In this document: positions 53,461 through 64,000 of the stretch, in pieces | Numbering within the stretch: position 1 is the stretch's first letter | How the letters are laid out: the number at the start of each line of letters is the position of its first letter | DNA from: Mayamaea pseudoterrestris | Taxonomy: Eukaryota; Bacillariophyta; Bacillariophyceae; Sellaphorales; Sellaphoraceae | Direction of reading: 5' to 3' | Assembly (NCBI GenBank): GCA_027923505.1 | Contig: BROI01000009.1 | Location: 372,001 to 436,000 of the forward strand | DNA: 64,000 nucleotides | Program-made: the position numbers and the translations under genes | Notes under the pieces: generated by a model | The model's input: the letters and a program-made list of their open reading frames with translations, nothing else | Database searches by the model: none | Told to the model about the DNA's origin: nothing

Positions 53461-55469
53461 TGAGTTTAGAGATTATACTTTTTAAAGCAATCATGGAGCT
53501 GCCATCGTTTGTCAGCTCGGATTGGATCAAATGAGACGATTTCAATGTGTCATCGACATGGAGAGTGACTGCTTGTGCTTTTGGGGAAAAGGGATGGAGT
53601 CAAGGTACCGTTTTTAAACGTTGGGGATGCTCGCAAGGCTCGAAGACTGCGAGCGAATGTTCGTGATCGGCCACTGCCCGTCGACTAGCACCAACTACAG
53701 AAGCGACAAGGTCCATCTCGAGCCGGATTCCATCAATCTTTCGAAGACACGTCCTGAAGGGGTTGCTTGTATTGCACCTACCGTATGTGTGATAAAGTCG
53801 CGGTGCGTTTTCCGTTTGCTGATCCTCGATGGCCGGTTTAGGTGTCTACAGACTGGACGACAACCAAGCAAGCTTTGCCGATATTAACTGTACGAGTAAA
53901 CAGCCTACCGGTAGACAATTAATAACTCCACCAAGGTGACGAGGTAATAAAGTGCTTTATTCATCATATATATATGTATGCGATGTATTGCTACTAGTTT
54001 TATCGATCGCAAAGATGAAGATGTCGGCCAAGTACAAGTATTTGACATCATCGCGAGTTAGCTGGTGCGTCAATGCACATCTGACCCAGGTTCCATAAGA
54101 TTGGTAACATATGAAAGGCTGTTTGAGTATATATGGTTATCGTAGTCACCATAAAGCTGAGATCGCGCTGCAGCTACTCGCTCGGAATCGTGCTAGAATG
54201 CAGGCTCACGCCATTCTTCGCCCTTTTCTCCTCATCGCGTGAGTGTATCTCGACAATTTGGTAGCCAATACCTTCAACTTGCATCTGAGTCTTGACAATG
54301 AACGCTCAGGCGCGTCAACGTCATGGTTGAAAATTTTTCGCGGAACAAGGTTTGCAAAGGAGCGATTGCTTTGATATTTTGCACCCAAAGGCGCGTCGGT
54401 CTGCGACACGCATTCACCCCTCTTTACGATCACTTCGACGAGCGAGTTGTCCAAGAAGGTGAGTTCGTTGCCTCTACTTCCGTAATGTACGTAACAGATT
54501 CCATACTGGTGGACTGGTGGTCCATCGCGAAACATGACCATCAGCTGAGTGCGCGTGTCGCGCAATGTCACCGGGAAGGAGACGTCTTCCGTCTTTGTCT
54601 ACTTAACCGCCAACGTCTTGTCAACGCGCCAATCAATCATTTGCCTGGCTTGTTTGGTCGAAGTCGACTACGTCAGATGATGGTGCGTCGTCTGTCTACA
54701 AGTCCATGAATGATGGCCGATGGCTGCCACGCAATTTCACTGGACGGCGTTGACAAACTGGTGCTCCTCTTTCTATTAGCAGCCAGTAAAACAGAACACA
54801 GAGTGATCGACATAATATATGAGCTGGTTGCAGGCGACTCGTTCGAAGCCATTGCTCCTTGGCAGCCCTGCCAGCGTCACACAGCTGCTAGCATACAGCA
54901 CTGCTTCGTCAAAGTGACATTCTTTCGTCCAAGTCACGACCACGACCTTTCATGGTCTGTACCAGTAAGACATCCGCATTCGTCATGTCGCAGTTTTCAC
55001 TGACGCTTGTTTCATACTATTGCCTTCTTGACATTTTTCGATCATCATTCGTTTTGTACTATTGCCTAATGACGCAGTTTTCACTGGCGCCTGTTTCGTA
55101 CTATCTTCTTGTGACGTAACATTTTGAATTCTCAACTTTACTATAGGACAATGAGAAGAGTGAGTGGTTCACGATGCTTGCTGGCGTGCGTTAGCGGCAT
55201 GTGGATGTGAATGACCATTGTCGCGATTGCTCCTCCAGCTTCCGACTCATCGTGATCGGACTTGCTACAGTATTCGAATAGACGACAGCTTGATACTTGA
55301 TTTCTTACTTGCAAGCAAATAATAGCGGCAAAGCATTGGGCGCGATCATAGCTCCACATCCACTAAGATACATTCCGCCTTGATCTCTCATCCGTTCGAG
55401 GCACGAATTCATTCGCTGATAGTACTAGTACAGAGACGCTTCTTTACTCTTTTTATCGAGTAGTCGATC
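53461..55469. other. Gene-poor stretch
   Basis: No gene recognised. TACCGGTA lies at 53906-53913. A short direct repeat, CGCAGTTTTCACTG followed by a similar 18-bp tail, occurs at 54989 and 55073. A minus-strand frame at 54206-54571 (121 residues) and a plus frame at 54323-54709 have no family resemblance and overlap each other, so I leave both out. Confidence 0.45.
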
Positions 55470-56403
55470 ATGTCATCGGCTTACTCGCATCTCCCTAACT
55501 CTGACTTTGATTTGGAGTCGGACGACTTGTCAATGAATCTTGTCGGACCCTCTCGAGACGCTCCTACACTCCAGTCGAGTCACACGCCACTCCTGTCGGT
55601 CATTGCGCCCGCGACACTTCCAGAAGGGTACGAGTTTGAAACCATTGTTGGAAACGCTCGATACATGGTCACAGTTCCTCCTGGTGGAGTGGAAAATGGA
55701 CAAAAGTTTGAAGTGCCATTGCCGTCGCGCATGGTGGCGTCGGCGGCAACCATTGCTATTCCAGTGGGACATTGGCGCGACTCCTTGTTTGGTTGCTTTT
55801 CCCATGGACCTTGTCATCCTCACTTGTGGACTGGTCTTTGTTGCGGACTTTGTGAGTATGACATTGTAGTCGATGGATTGAAAGTATTGATTCGCTTGTA
55901 TGAATTATCCATCATTTTAAACGACTCTCACCCATTCACACTCTTGATTCCTTGCAGTGGCTGCTGGACAGGTCACTCGTCGTTTAAAGTTGACGGCCTG
56001 GGGCAAGCCGGGATCCGTCGGCCAGACGGAGATTGCCTTCAAGGTCATTTTCATGGCGCTTGTCGTTTACTTGACCATTTACATTGGCTTGTATCTTGTC
56101 TTGTTGGCGTTGGCCCCAAATGCGCAAGTGCCGACAAATGCCTACATGGCAATCTTTTATATTCGAAGCATTTGGCACTATCTATACATGATAGCTTTGA
56201 CGATTGTCTTGTTTAATCTGCGAGGATACGTTCGGCGCAAGTATGCCATTCCTGGTTCGGAAACGGAAGACTGCTGCTGCAGTTGCTGGTGTCCCTGCTT
56301 GGTAGCAACGCAATTGATGCGACACACCACGGACTATGATACGTATCCAAGTTTGTGCTGCAGCGAAACTGGCTTGCCAAAGCATGCGCCGGAGATTGTA
56401 TAA
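55470..56403 (+). CDS. PLAC8-family cysteine-rich membrane protein
   Basis: Two exons, 55470-55851 and 55958-56403, with a 106-nt GT-AG intron; 828 nt, 275 residues. After a polar N-terminus and a beta-rich segment (FETIVGNARYMVTVPPGGVE, then FEVPLPSRM), a PLAC8 pattern follows: WRDSLFGCFSHGPCHPHLW, a hydrophobic CCGLL with AAGQVTRR at the junction, two membrane helices (VIFMALVVYLTIYIGLYLVL and a second ending in IVLFNL), then RGYVRRKYAIPGS, the cysteine cluster ETEDCCCSCWCPCLVATQLM and RHTTDY. The first 130 residues with PPG and V-P-L-P resemble diatom proteins that pair this motif with PLAC8. Related proteins affect cell size, calcium or heavy-metal handling in plants, but the role here is unknown. 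A paralogue lies at the right edge of the window. Confidence 0.82.
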
Positions 56404-57336
56404 ATCAGAATCATGAATATTTGAAAGTGACGAGGAGCTGTGGTGCCAATGTGGAATGTTGCGTCGGATGGTGCTGGGATGGGGCATCACTTGGAGCTAA
56501 AAGAACAAGGCGTAAAAACAGTTCTAAAGCCTGGTGTGTTAAAGCATTATTGTAATGGATCTAGGACGTAGATGTGATGCGCGGCCGTGCCGACTGTGTC
56601 TGTCGGTGCATTTTTACCCCGCAGAAGGTCATCATGCCCATGCAATCTTTATCATGATACTATTACATGACATGTATATCCTCGGGATTCATTAGCAAGT
56701 GGCCGCATTTCTAATTATCTTGTGCAACGTTCGGCCTTTGGTGTCTACCGGAAGCGACGTAAACGACTGGACGCTGAATCATTCAACCGAGGAGTGAAAC
56801 TTCTGATTGTCCATCAAGCATGGACAGCATCATCATCGTCATCATCATCATCAGCAGCAGCATGTTTGTAAAGCTTGTCAGCACTTTTTCTGCTGGTACA
56901 GCTTTCCAAAAATGCTTGCCAGCCGCAGGATGTCTATGCGGCCGACAAGCATCGGCCGAACACAAAAAAAGGTCGGGCCTGAAAAGGCTAAAGGAATATT
57001 TGTCAGATAGATTCAATCATTTATATCACCCTCATGAAACAATTAAAAACCATCGACGACGTCTCCTTTGACAGTTTCAAGACAACGAGCAAGCGCGTCC
57101 TATCAGCAGAAATTTAGATGCTAAGAACCCAGTGCTATTTGGCATTCATCGACATCGTCGCTGGTGAATACAGGCTGACAAAAAGCAGGATCCATGTTTA
57201 ATACGTACCATAAACTTGTTTTTCGATTCTTGTGTATGGCCGTGAGAAATTCCCAAGTCGACTGCTCAAGCCTATTATATTCCGCATTACTGCACCGCCT
57301 CCTCAACTTGCCTGCGCCTACCGGTAGTTCGCAAAG
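56404..57336. other. Intergenic region with CAT/CAG trinucleotide run
   Basis: No gene recognised. A CATCATCAT...CAGCAGCAG trinucleotide stretch lies at about 56827-56863. TACCGGTA occurs at 57319-57326, 11 bp beyond the 3' end of the minus-strand glycosyltransferase-like gene. Confidence 0.5.
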
Positions 57337-58746
57337 CTATTGATGCAGCTGCTTTGTCTCCCACTCTTTCGTCCATGTGCGGTGCTTGGCTAGCATGTAG
57401 TTGTGCAGATCCTTGTCGCGATCCCACTGGTGCACGACGGGCGATGGCGTTTCGCCGTCCCACTGATAAACGACAGTAGTGTCTGGATCGCGGACTCCCC
57501 AACTTGTCAAGGTATTTGTTCGGAGCGCGCCAAGGTTGTTGATCATGCCGCGCCCTTGCTCCCAAACGATCAATTTGGAAATGGTTGCAGCATTCAGTAG
57601 CTTGCCCGAGTAGTACAAGTAGTTGTGAAATCCTTGGTCGGAGCCGGTCATGCGCACACTACCTTCGTCGTGTTCATTAATGAGTGCTCGCAAGTACGTT
57701 TCCAGAGCCACTTGTTCACCCATTGACGATCCGGAGCAAATGGTTGGTTTGTCTGCTAGTGCATCAAGTAAACCTGCGCCATAGCCGTTTCGCAACCAAT
57801 TGGCGTTCTTGCGTGACTTTCCAAGGCGGGTCGCGTCGGCATTTTCACCGAAAAAGTACAATAGTCCGTCGATAACGTCTGCAGTCGAGTTGGCAGTTGA
57901 CCGTCTTGGAAGATCTGCAAAGGGATTCGACTGAAAAAAGGTGTCGCGGGCGTCAATCAACATGAGCCACGAATGCGAAAAGTATTGGCGCGTCCAAATC
58001 CAGTACCATTCGTATCGGAGCGTTGCGACTACTCTGCCTTCGCGTGGATCCTTTAGTGGAAGCATTTCGCCAGTCTCCTTGTCGTTGTACCCGTAAATGT
58101 GATCGAGTCTACACATTTGAAAAACATCCGTCGCCTTGCTTCTATCCATGACAGCCCGCTTACCGTCTGGCGTGCCATCACAATCCAGATCCAATTGATA
58201 AATGATAACATTCAATTGAGTACCAGTCTGCTTGGAGTCTTCGTGCTGTTGTATGTGGTCGTCGCGATTCATGACGAACTTTAGCAAGTATTCCTTGACG
58301 CCATCATGAAGGTAGGAATCATTTGCAATCGCCAATACGACATCTCCCTTGTAACCAGTCGCTTGTAAAGTTTCCATAAACATGATATAGTAGGCGACTT
58401 GGTATCCTTCCGCATAAGCCAAAATAGCGTCCGCTTCCGGTCGATGTTTTCCGTAGGAGGGTCTCACCAGGATGGAAATTGTTTGATTGTAGCGCAAGTC
58501 GAGCGTTCGAGTTGGCGATGGAAATTGAGTGGGGCCAATGACTCTGACTTGATCCGAAACTTGAAAGAGCGCAGCGTCTGACTCCTCCTTGCGCGTCGGT
58601 TTCCATGCAGCAGCATCGTCGGCAGCGGAGGTGCGGGGAGAAGGGAAGGAAAGTGCGAGCAGCAAAAGCAGCAAATGCTTTACGAGACAGACACCAATCC
58701 TCCGACTACGTTCTTTAGTCGAATATCGACTCGTTGTACTATTCAT
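57337..58746 (-). CDS. Glycosyltransferase-like secretory-pathway protein
   Basis: Intronless, 469 residues. The start at 58746 gives a short basic cytosolic tail and a hydrophobic segment, VKHLLLLLLALSF (residues 22-34), acting as signal peptide or type II anchor; three N-x-S/T sites follow. The body looks like a GT-A glycosyltransferase: ILAYAEGYQVAYYIMFMETL, GYKGDVVLAIANDSY, the putative D-x-D region LMLIDARDTFFQSNPFADLP, NWLRNGYG, ICSGSSMGEQVALETYL, GSDQGFHNYLYYSG, EQGRGMINNLGAL and SPVVHQWDRDKDL. The DxxD/DxD, G-S-D-Q and late V-x-H-Q-W-D-R are typical of enzymes using nucleotide sugars and manganese. I recognise this as a stramenopile family but cannot give a CAZy number. It probably acts in the Golgi; donor and acceptor are unknown. 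Confidence 0.6.
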   Translation of the reverse strand: MNSTTSRYSTKERSRRIGVCLVKHLLLLLLALSFPSPRTSAADDAAAWKPTRKEESDAALFQVSDQVRVIGPTQFPSPTRTLDLRYNQTISILVRPSYGKHRPEADAILAYAEGYQVAYYIMFMETLQATGYKGDVVLAIANDSYLHDGVKEYLLKFVMNRDDHIQQHEDSKQTGTQLNVIIYQLDLDCDGTPDGKRAVMDRSKATDVFQMCRLDHIYGYNDKETGEMLPLKDPREGRVVATLRYEWYWIWTRQYFSHSWLMLIDARDTFFQSNPFADLPRRSTANSTADVIDGLLYFFGENADATRLGKSRKNANWLRNGYGAGLLDALADKPTICSGSSMGEQVALETYLRALINEHDEGSVRMTGSDQGFHNYLYYSGKLLNAATISKLIVWEQGRGMINNLGALRTNTLTSWGVRDPDTTVVYQWDGETPSPVVHQWDRDKDLHNYMLAKHRTWTKEWETKQLHQ

Positions 58747-61699
58747 GTTTGAAACGCATGAATGCTTTGACAGGCGGCCACCGACTGCTTGCGAAACTCA
58801 TGATCCCATGGTCGACGTGACCGACACACTCAGGAGCGTCTCTCCTGCACTGTATACTGTCAGAGCGAAGGCAAATTAAACGTCGCTCATGAGCAAATTT
58901 ATGTCGTTACGGTAATGCTTGTCCGACTGGTAATCATTACTTCATCGCAAGATCACATTATTTTGCTTGGCAGGCAATGATTCCATCATTTTATTCATCA
59001 AAGCTTCCACGGATCTTGCATGAATACGAGTACATGGCATCATTCATAGGAACGTTACAGTCACTCTTTTTGGCTTTCGCTCAGTTTGGCCTTTACCAGT
59101 AGTCTGAAGCACAAATCCAGACTTCATTGCGGCGGATTTTTCGAGCCATGGCCAGGAGTTACAGCGAATACAAAGTTAACTTCTACAATCGCATACTTGA
59201 GCTTGTACCATGAGACGACTCATAGATACTTATGCATGAAAAATCAATCATTATACATTATGCCATCGACTCATGGTAATGATTGCACCTTTACAGCACC
59301 TTGTTCCATGGATTGACGCGTATCTTGCTTGCCTGATTCGACAACGTTCGAAGCGTCAAGCATCAACGGTACAACAGTACTCGGGAGCGGTCTCTGACTG
59401 AACTGCGCTGACAATCAACCTAACTAATCGACAGTCAGTATTAGCAGCGAAGAGGCAACATCAACTTCATCATACAACGTCACAACTACTGCCAAAGTCA
59501 GCTCAAATGATCGTTCCATTTCAAATGCACCGGCTGGCGTAATACGACAAAATCATCAATCATTGTGCTTGATTTTGTAAGCGCGCCGATGCACGCCTAG
59601 GCGACGTCAAATTTGATTGTTCTGGACGAGTCGAAAGTTTTCATTGGCCACGACGATCCGCTTGCTGTGAATCATAAAGCTTTCTAATTTTGCGCCCACA
59701 TGAACAACAACTAGAATCTACAGTGCCATGTCATAGGAATGGCTGCGACGACGTTGGAACTTGTCGACCGACCAAGTCTCAACTCATATGGCGCACAACT
59801 TCTGGTCGAGTTCCATGCAAATCTCTCATAAACCGTCACTGCAACAGACGTCGATGGAAGCAAAGATATTGCGCGAGTTGTTTTGGGGACGAAATGGAGG
59901 AATCGCGGAAGGTTTGGAAGCCACGTATTGCGCTATCCCTTGGAGCCCCTAGAGTGTGTGTCGGTGACACGCTGCTGGCAAGTGCATTTACACGGGAAAA
60001 TGAGACGGCGGCGAAATCTACGGTAGCGGCAGGCAGAGAAGCACGACGTCTTGGAAGACAAACACTAAGACCGCGCTGCCTTTCATGGTTCGAACTCACA
60101 AGCTCAGGCCACGCTGGATGATAGCATCGAGAGCCGCACATTGATGCGTCGCGCTAGCGAACAACCAACCATCTTTATTATGATGGCGCTTTTTGTGCAC
60201 AAGTATGAGGCAGGCAGGCAACATTCGGCGATTTTACCGCAGCTTCACCAGGAATATTCCGAATGCGTTCAGGGAATAACTCGAGTGTACTTGATTGGCT
60301 AAAGGATCCAGGGTAGGCGACTTTCGGTGGAAGACGGGTGGAGACGAAATGCAGTTGCCACAAGCTTAGGCATTCATTCAATATCGTCTTGAGAAGAAGA
60401 TGCACCGGAAAAAGTTGTGTGCAGACGCGAGAGGCAGCGGATGCGGCAAAATCAGCAGTGGCATTTCTCTCGCAATGTCGTGAGAAGCAGTGAAAAGGAG
60501 GTTATGGGACACACAAGGCAGAGGGGCGGTAACGATAGACTGATGCGTTGCTAAACGTCTGTGGCTCACAAATCCAAACTGCAACGATCAAGGCCGGACG
60601 AACTTTCATCGATCATTCCGACGAGTATGATAGGGACGATATCAACTTGCGGTAGATGCCCGAGCGATAGTTACAAGACGCGGTACATCATGTCGGCTAG
60701 CATTGCCGAAAATGACGAAAGCAGAGGCAGAAACTTGGCGGTTTTCATCGCTTGTGCCAAGAATCTTGTCCTCTCAACCCAGAAAATACGCAGATGCCAT
60801 TGCAGCCAACTATTTGATCACCTTTGCCATTAACTAACCACACCAACACTCGGGAATATCATCAACAGACTTATGAATTCAAGAATAGAGGCAGCATAGC
60901 TAAACATACAGTCGTGATCCGCCTGCTTTGGCCGCCGGGCGCTTGTTTCGATGCTCATACACTTTGGAAGCGAATGATTTACAAGCTGATTAACTGCAGT
61001 GAAACGCGGGTCATCGAAAGCTTCACAAACCAATAAACTTTAGCACTAAATCGCCTCTGGTGAAAGCGAACATTGGCATCGAGCGAATTGCGCTGTCACT
61101 CAGCTTGCCGCGACCTTGAGTTCTCCGCCAACGCCCAAATTTTCGGTCTCGACGCCGCGCAAGATCGGCTCTTGACGGGCAGCTATGTCGTTCTGTTGCG
61201 CATTCCCCAAGCCAGCAGGACTTGCTTGAACAAAGAATCGACAATTTGCAAGGTACTGCCTTCGAGAGCTCGGACGATTACTTGACCGTGGCAGTCGTGG
61301 TCGAAATGTGTAACATCCCGCTCGTTCGCCGGCCAAGCAGCAGAGATACATTTGCACCGACGCCGGGTATTATGAGCTTACGCCTCGACAGTTTAATGCA
61401 GCCACTCATTTGTTGTAAACGCTGCAGGCATCAGCCTTACATGGTCCGGTGTTGAGCGGAGCGAACCTTTTGCAACCCTGGAATCCACTGGAGGCATTGC
61501 TGTACCGCTTGCAACTGTCACGGAACGATCTTCGACGACCTTTAGCAAAAGAGGAAGTTCTTTTGCTTTCGCAAAAAAGAAGGGGGAAAATGCTTGGATC
61601 TGTGACATCAATGGAGTAATAAAATTCATTGACGGACGAAACGCAGGCATTATATATCTCGGCACCGTCACCTTCGCAGTCAATTGGAACGCAGATGAT
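58747..61699. other. Gene-poor stretch before the VPS34 relic
   Basis: About 3 kb without a recognisable gene. Short frames only, on both strands, without motifs. A GGTTCGAACTC string near 60090 resembles a tRNA B box but no cloverleaf can be folded around it. Part of 61.0-61.7 kb may be decayed upstream sequence of the kinase relic, but I cannot align it. Confidence 0.4.
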
Positions 61700-61799
61700 T
61701 TAACAAGCCGCTGATGAGACGGGTTCAATCAATTCTTGTAAAACGTGATGTGCTCTTTCACCTCAGCAATATGATTTAGTTCAAGGTCCGTCTGCTGCT

Positions 61800-63353
61800 T
61801 ACGGGAACATGTCCGAATTTCTTGGCGAGCTTGACTGCATTTGTCAGACTATTAAGCAGTCATGATAAAAGTCCGTTCTGTCAGAAAATGGCCGATTGGG
61901 CCATGCAACATGGGCACCTAGCAAAGACACGGCGCTCGCGCAAGTCACGGAGCTGATGAGAAACGCGTTAAAAGCTGCTAATGAAACAGATTTGGCATCG
62001 ATGTCACTTATCGATTCATAAGATTCTTCAGAGTTGCTTTTGTCGGTGAATTGTCAGTCAAAGACTACTGCTGATGGAAAGCAGCAATTCTGGAAGGAAA
62101 TTAAGCTGATTTTTGATCCGCGTTCGTCATGGGGCGTGCCGCAAACAGTGTCGCTCTGACTGTCGTCAAGGGCCTGCAACGAGGATCTCAGAGGAGGAAA
62201 TTGAGTGCGGTTTTGGCTGGCTCGGCAGGTAAAAGGTACTTTAGATGACGATATGTCGTTTGCTGTATGCACAGCTGGCATTTGGCCCGTCGGAAATGGC
62301 ATGTGTTCCTTCGACAAACATTTCTACTTTCACGACGACGACATGCCCCATGCTGATCAATTTGTTTTCGAAATGAAAGTCACAACGGAGCGTATTGGAT
62401 CTGGAGATGATTTGTCACGTGAAGCCATGACACGCAAACGCATGCTCCTCTATAAGCATGATGATGATCTACGGCAGGAAGCTTTTGCGACGCAGTTTGT
62501 TGCAGTCTGCGGTTCTATGCTTCGAGTGTCGGGTTTCGACATGAAGCTCTTGTCTTTTCAATGTGTACCCGTTGGTACGCGGCGTGGTTTTGTTGAATGG
62601 GTTCCTGGCAGCGTACCACTCAGCGAAATTTGTCACCCCATGGTTGGATCTACTTGTCTTGGAGAGAACGAATGGCCGGATGTTTCGGATATGAAGTTCC
62701 CCTCCATGTTGAGCAAGGGTGTGACAAAGTACGTATCGCTTCGACGACTTGGTGGTCAGCAAAATGGGACGTTTCGTCGACTTTCTGGGCGGCAACATGG
62801 CGGTGATGCTGGTTCCTTTTCGAATAACCCGGTTCAGGATTACCTTCGCAGCGTCGCCTATGATGACAAGGCTCCATATATGATACGCAAGGTTGTCATT
62901 TTACATACTTAAAGAGCGTCGCAGGCTACAGTGTCATTATCTATGTCCTTGGCGTGGGTGATCGTCACTTGGACAACTTGTTGTTGCATAAAAAGTGGCG
63001 CGTTTTTCCACTGTGACTACTACTTTATTCTCGGCAGCGATCCGAAGACGTACTTGCCAGCCCGAGTGACGCAAGAGATGGTGCATGGCATGGGGGCTCA
63101 GAGAGCGACAAGTATGTTCGCTTTCTCTCGACTGTGGGAGCTGCGTTTCTGGTGTTGCGCCGTCCCGAGAATGTCCGTGCACTGTTGTCCTTGGTGCGTT
63201 TGATGGAATCTTCCTGTGTTCCCGACATTTCTGAAAATCAGTCGACTGATCCGTGTTGGACTACGTGATCGCCTGAAACTTGACCTGGCGGATCAGGAAG
63301 CTGTGGCATATATCGAAGAATTTGTAGAGGCGAGCCATAGTTCAACGATGTGA
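61800..63353 (+). pseudogene. Decayed class III phosphatidylinositol 3-kinase (VPS34)
   Basis: The kinase half of VPS34 is recognisable in pieces. A faint upstream block (FLGELDCICQTIKQS near 61815) resembles the helical linker. From 62450: YKHDDDLRQEAFATQFVAVC, FDMKLLSFQCVPVGTRRGFV and EWVPGSVPLSEI match the G-D-D-L-R-Q loop region. After a 23-nt GT...AG-bounded interruption at about 62892 comes [20 protein letters not shown] followed by NLLLH, the class III catalytic loop. Beyond a frame change near 63008, [18 protein letters not shown] replaces the usual HxDFGxILG, so the magnesium loop is altered. A further frame change near 63130 precedes GAAFLVLRRPENVRALLSLV and SSCVPDIS; the ending DQEAVAYIEEFVEASHSSTM is readable to the stop at 63353. 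Several disruptions mean no functional kinase; a working copy presumably exists elsewhere. Confidence 0.8.
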
Positions 63354-63445
63354 TGCATAGCTTGGGAAAACAGTTTTAATTCGTTGATGCGTGATGACAA
63401 TGTAAGGCTACTCGATTACTGCTAATATTCGTTTTTTATAACACA

Positions 63446-63509
63446 ATGCACTGTACTGTACTCTACTGTACTGCAGCGTGCAAGGAGTACTGTACTGTAA
63501 TTTTGGCTT
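63446..63509. repeat. Short TACTG/CTGTA repeat
   Basis: Irregular run of CTGTACTGTACT units between about 63450 and 63500, just beyond the 3' end of the PLAC8 gene. Too short for further interpretation. Confidence 0.5.
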
Positions 63510-63543
63510 CAGCAAAGACCGATCGGTCTCAACACTGCGCTTG

Positions 63544-64000
63544 TTACACAAGGTCCACCGGAATGTTATCTGGGAGTCCCGTCGATGAGCAGCAACGTCC
63601 TGGATATGCCGAATACTCCGTCGTATGTCGAAGCAGCTGCCCCACGACGAGGCATGGACAAATCAACGAGCAGCAAGTGTCTTCGCATCCTCCTGGACAG
63701 CAGTTGGTTTCCTCCGGAATGTTATACTTTTGTCGTACATGCGACCGTATATTCTTTAAGCACATGACTGTGAATCCAAAGTAAATATAGGCCAACAAGT
63801 CATCAACTGCGCAAAAGAAATAGTAAGAGGTTGGCGGTTCGACCCAGTGTTGTGAATCAATATTTGGATCAAGCGTGGCAATTACAATGAGCAATAATGT
63901 TCGCGTCATCCAAAACAAGACTGTCGTTTTCAAAAGCGTTTTAAAAGCAAACGCTGCCTGCGATGCACTAGCAACTTGGCCGGCGTATGATAGTTGCATT
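63544..64000 (-). CDS. PLAC8-family protein, 3' part, paralogue of the gene at 55.5 kb
   Basis: Partial at the right edge; upstream exon(s) lie outside. The visible roughly 150 residues start with SYAGQVASASQAAFAFK, equivalent to AAGQVTRR and IAFK in the paralogue, then have two hydrophobic segments, RSHVRQKYNIPEETNCCPGG, a cysteine cluster DTCCSLICPCLVVGQLLRHT, TEYSAYPGRCCSSTGLP and a final VDLV. The paralogue ends RHTTDYDTYPSLCCSETGLP...EIV, so the C-termini align over their whole length. The first ATG in the visible frame is probably internal. The two genes are in inverted orientation about 7 kb apart, which suggests an old local duplication. Confidence 0.8.
   Translation of the reverse strand, partial: MQLSYAGQVASASQAAFAFKTLLKTTVLFWMTRTLLLIVIATLDPNIDSQHWVEPPTSYYFFCAVDDLLAYIYFGFTVMCLKNIRSHVRQKYNIPEETNCCPGGCEDTCCSLICPCLVVGQLLRHTTEYSAYPGRCCSSTGLPDNIPVDLV

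Noticed and set aside
54206-54709. Overlapping frames on both strands, 121 and 128 residues
   Set aside because: No recognisable domain, no clear splice context, and the two overlap; neither is supported.
59690-60121. 143-residue plus-strand frame
   Set aside because: No domain or homologue recognised; composition is mixed and a similar frame exists on the other strand.
60060-60140. GGTTCGAACTC, similar to a tRNA B box
   Set aside because: T-arm stems do not pair on either strand and no A box or acceptor stem could be found.
61073-61728. Frames that could be N-terminal parts of the VPS34 relic
   Set aside because: I could not align them to the C2 or helical domains, so the relic is called only from about 61.8 kb.

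Overview
The window reads as nuclear DNA of a photosynthetic stramenopile, most likely a diatom. Support comes from: nucleus-encoded plastid proteins (Mg-chelatase H subunit, an Alb3-type insertase, a bacterial-type sigma factor) whose N-termini look like signal peptides ending near a phenylalanine, as in diatom plastid presequences; short GT-AG introns of about 70-130 nt; a DUF6824-type domain, a family expanded in diatoms; and Copia elements. The species cannot be named from sequence alone.

Layout. 1-3.9 kb: the 3' end of an Rsm22/METTL17-like gene, then a five-exon CSC1/OSCA channel gene with a 7-nt microexon. 4.36-5.62 kb: a minisatellite of about seven 160-175 bp units. 5.8-37.2 kb: a compact gene island of convergent and divergent pairs, often 50-420 bp apart: TRAPPC2, a TauE/SafE-like transporter, a GNB1L/Asa1-like WD40 protein, WRAP53-like WD40 protein, inorganic pyrophosphatase, Sec66-like ER protein, Alb3 insertase, plastid sigma factor, adenosylhomocysteinase, a SNAPc1-like protein, a frameshifted DUF6824 locus, SPT16, an sn-1 diacylglycerol-lipase-like protein and CHLH. 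For all intron-containing genes in the island I worked out splice sites by hand; every model gives a total length divisible by three and restores family motifs across junctions.

37.4-53.5 kb: a repeat block. A whole-looking, apparently very young Copia element (equal 484-bp LTRs) lies about 220 bp after CHLH. It abuts a 2.8-kb satellite of about 17 units (181-182 bp, with shorter variants and higher-order periods of 300 and 728 bp). Then comes an older, broken Copia fossil of another lineage on the minus strand.

53.5-64 kb: gene-poor. It holds a PLAC8-family gene, a glycosyltransferase-like secretory protein, a decayed class III PI3-kinase (VPS34) copy, and at the right edge a second PLAC8 gene in inverted orientation.

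How genes relate: CHLH (chlorophyll synthesis), Alb3 (thylakoid insertion) and the sigma factor (plastid transcription) share a plastid theme; Sec66-like and Alb3 are head to head and both serve membrane-protein insertion; the two WD40 genes (Asa1/GNB1L-like and WRAP53-like) are head to head and their families act in PIKK maturation and telomerase trafficking. No single new multi-gene system is evident. The most unusual signals are the 7-nt microexon, the over-represented palindrome TACCGGTA (seven copies, mostly between genes), the nested satellite periodicity next to a Copia element lacking a visible target duplication, and a PDZ-like module in that element's Pol.
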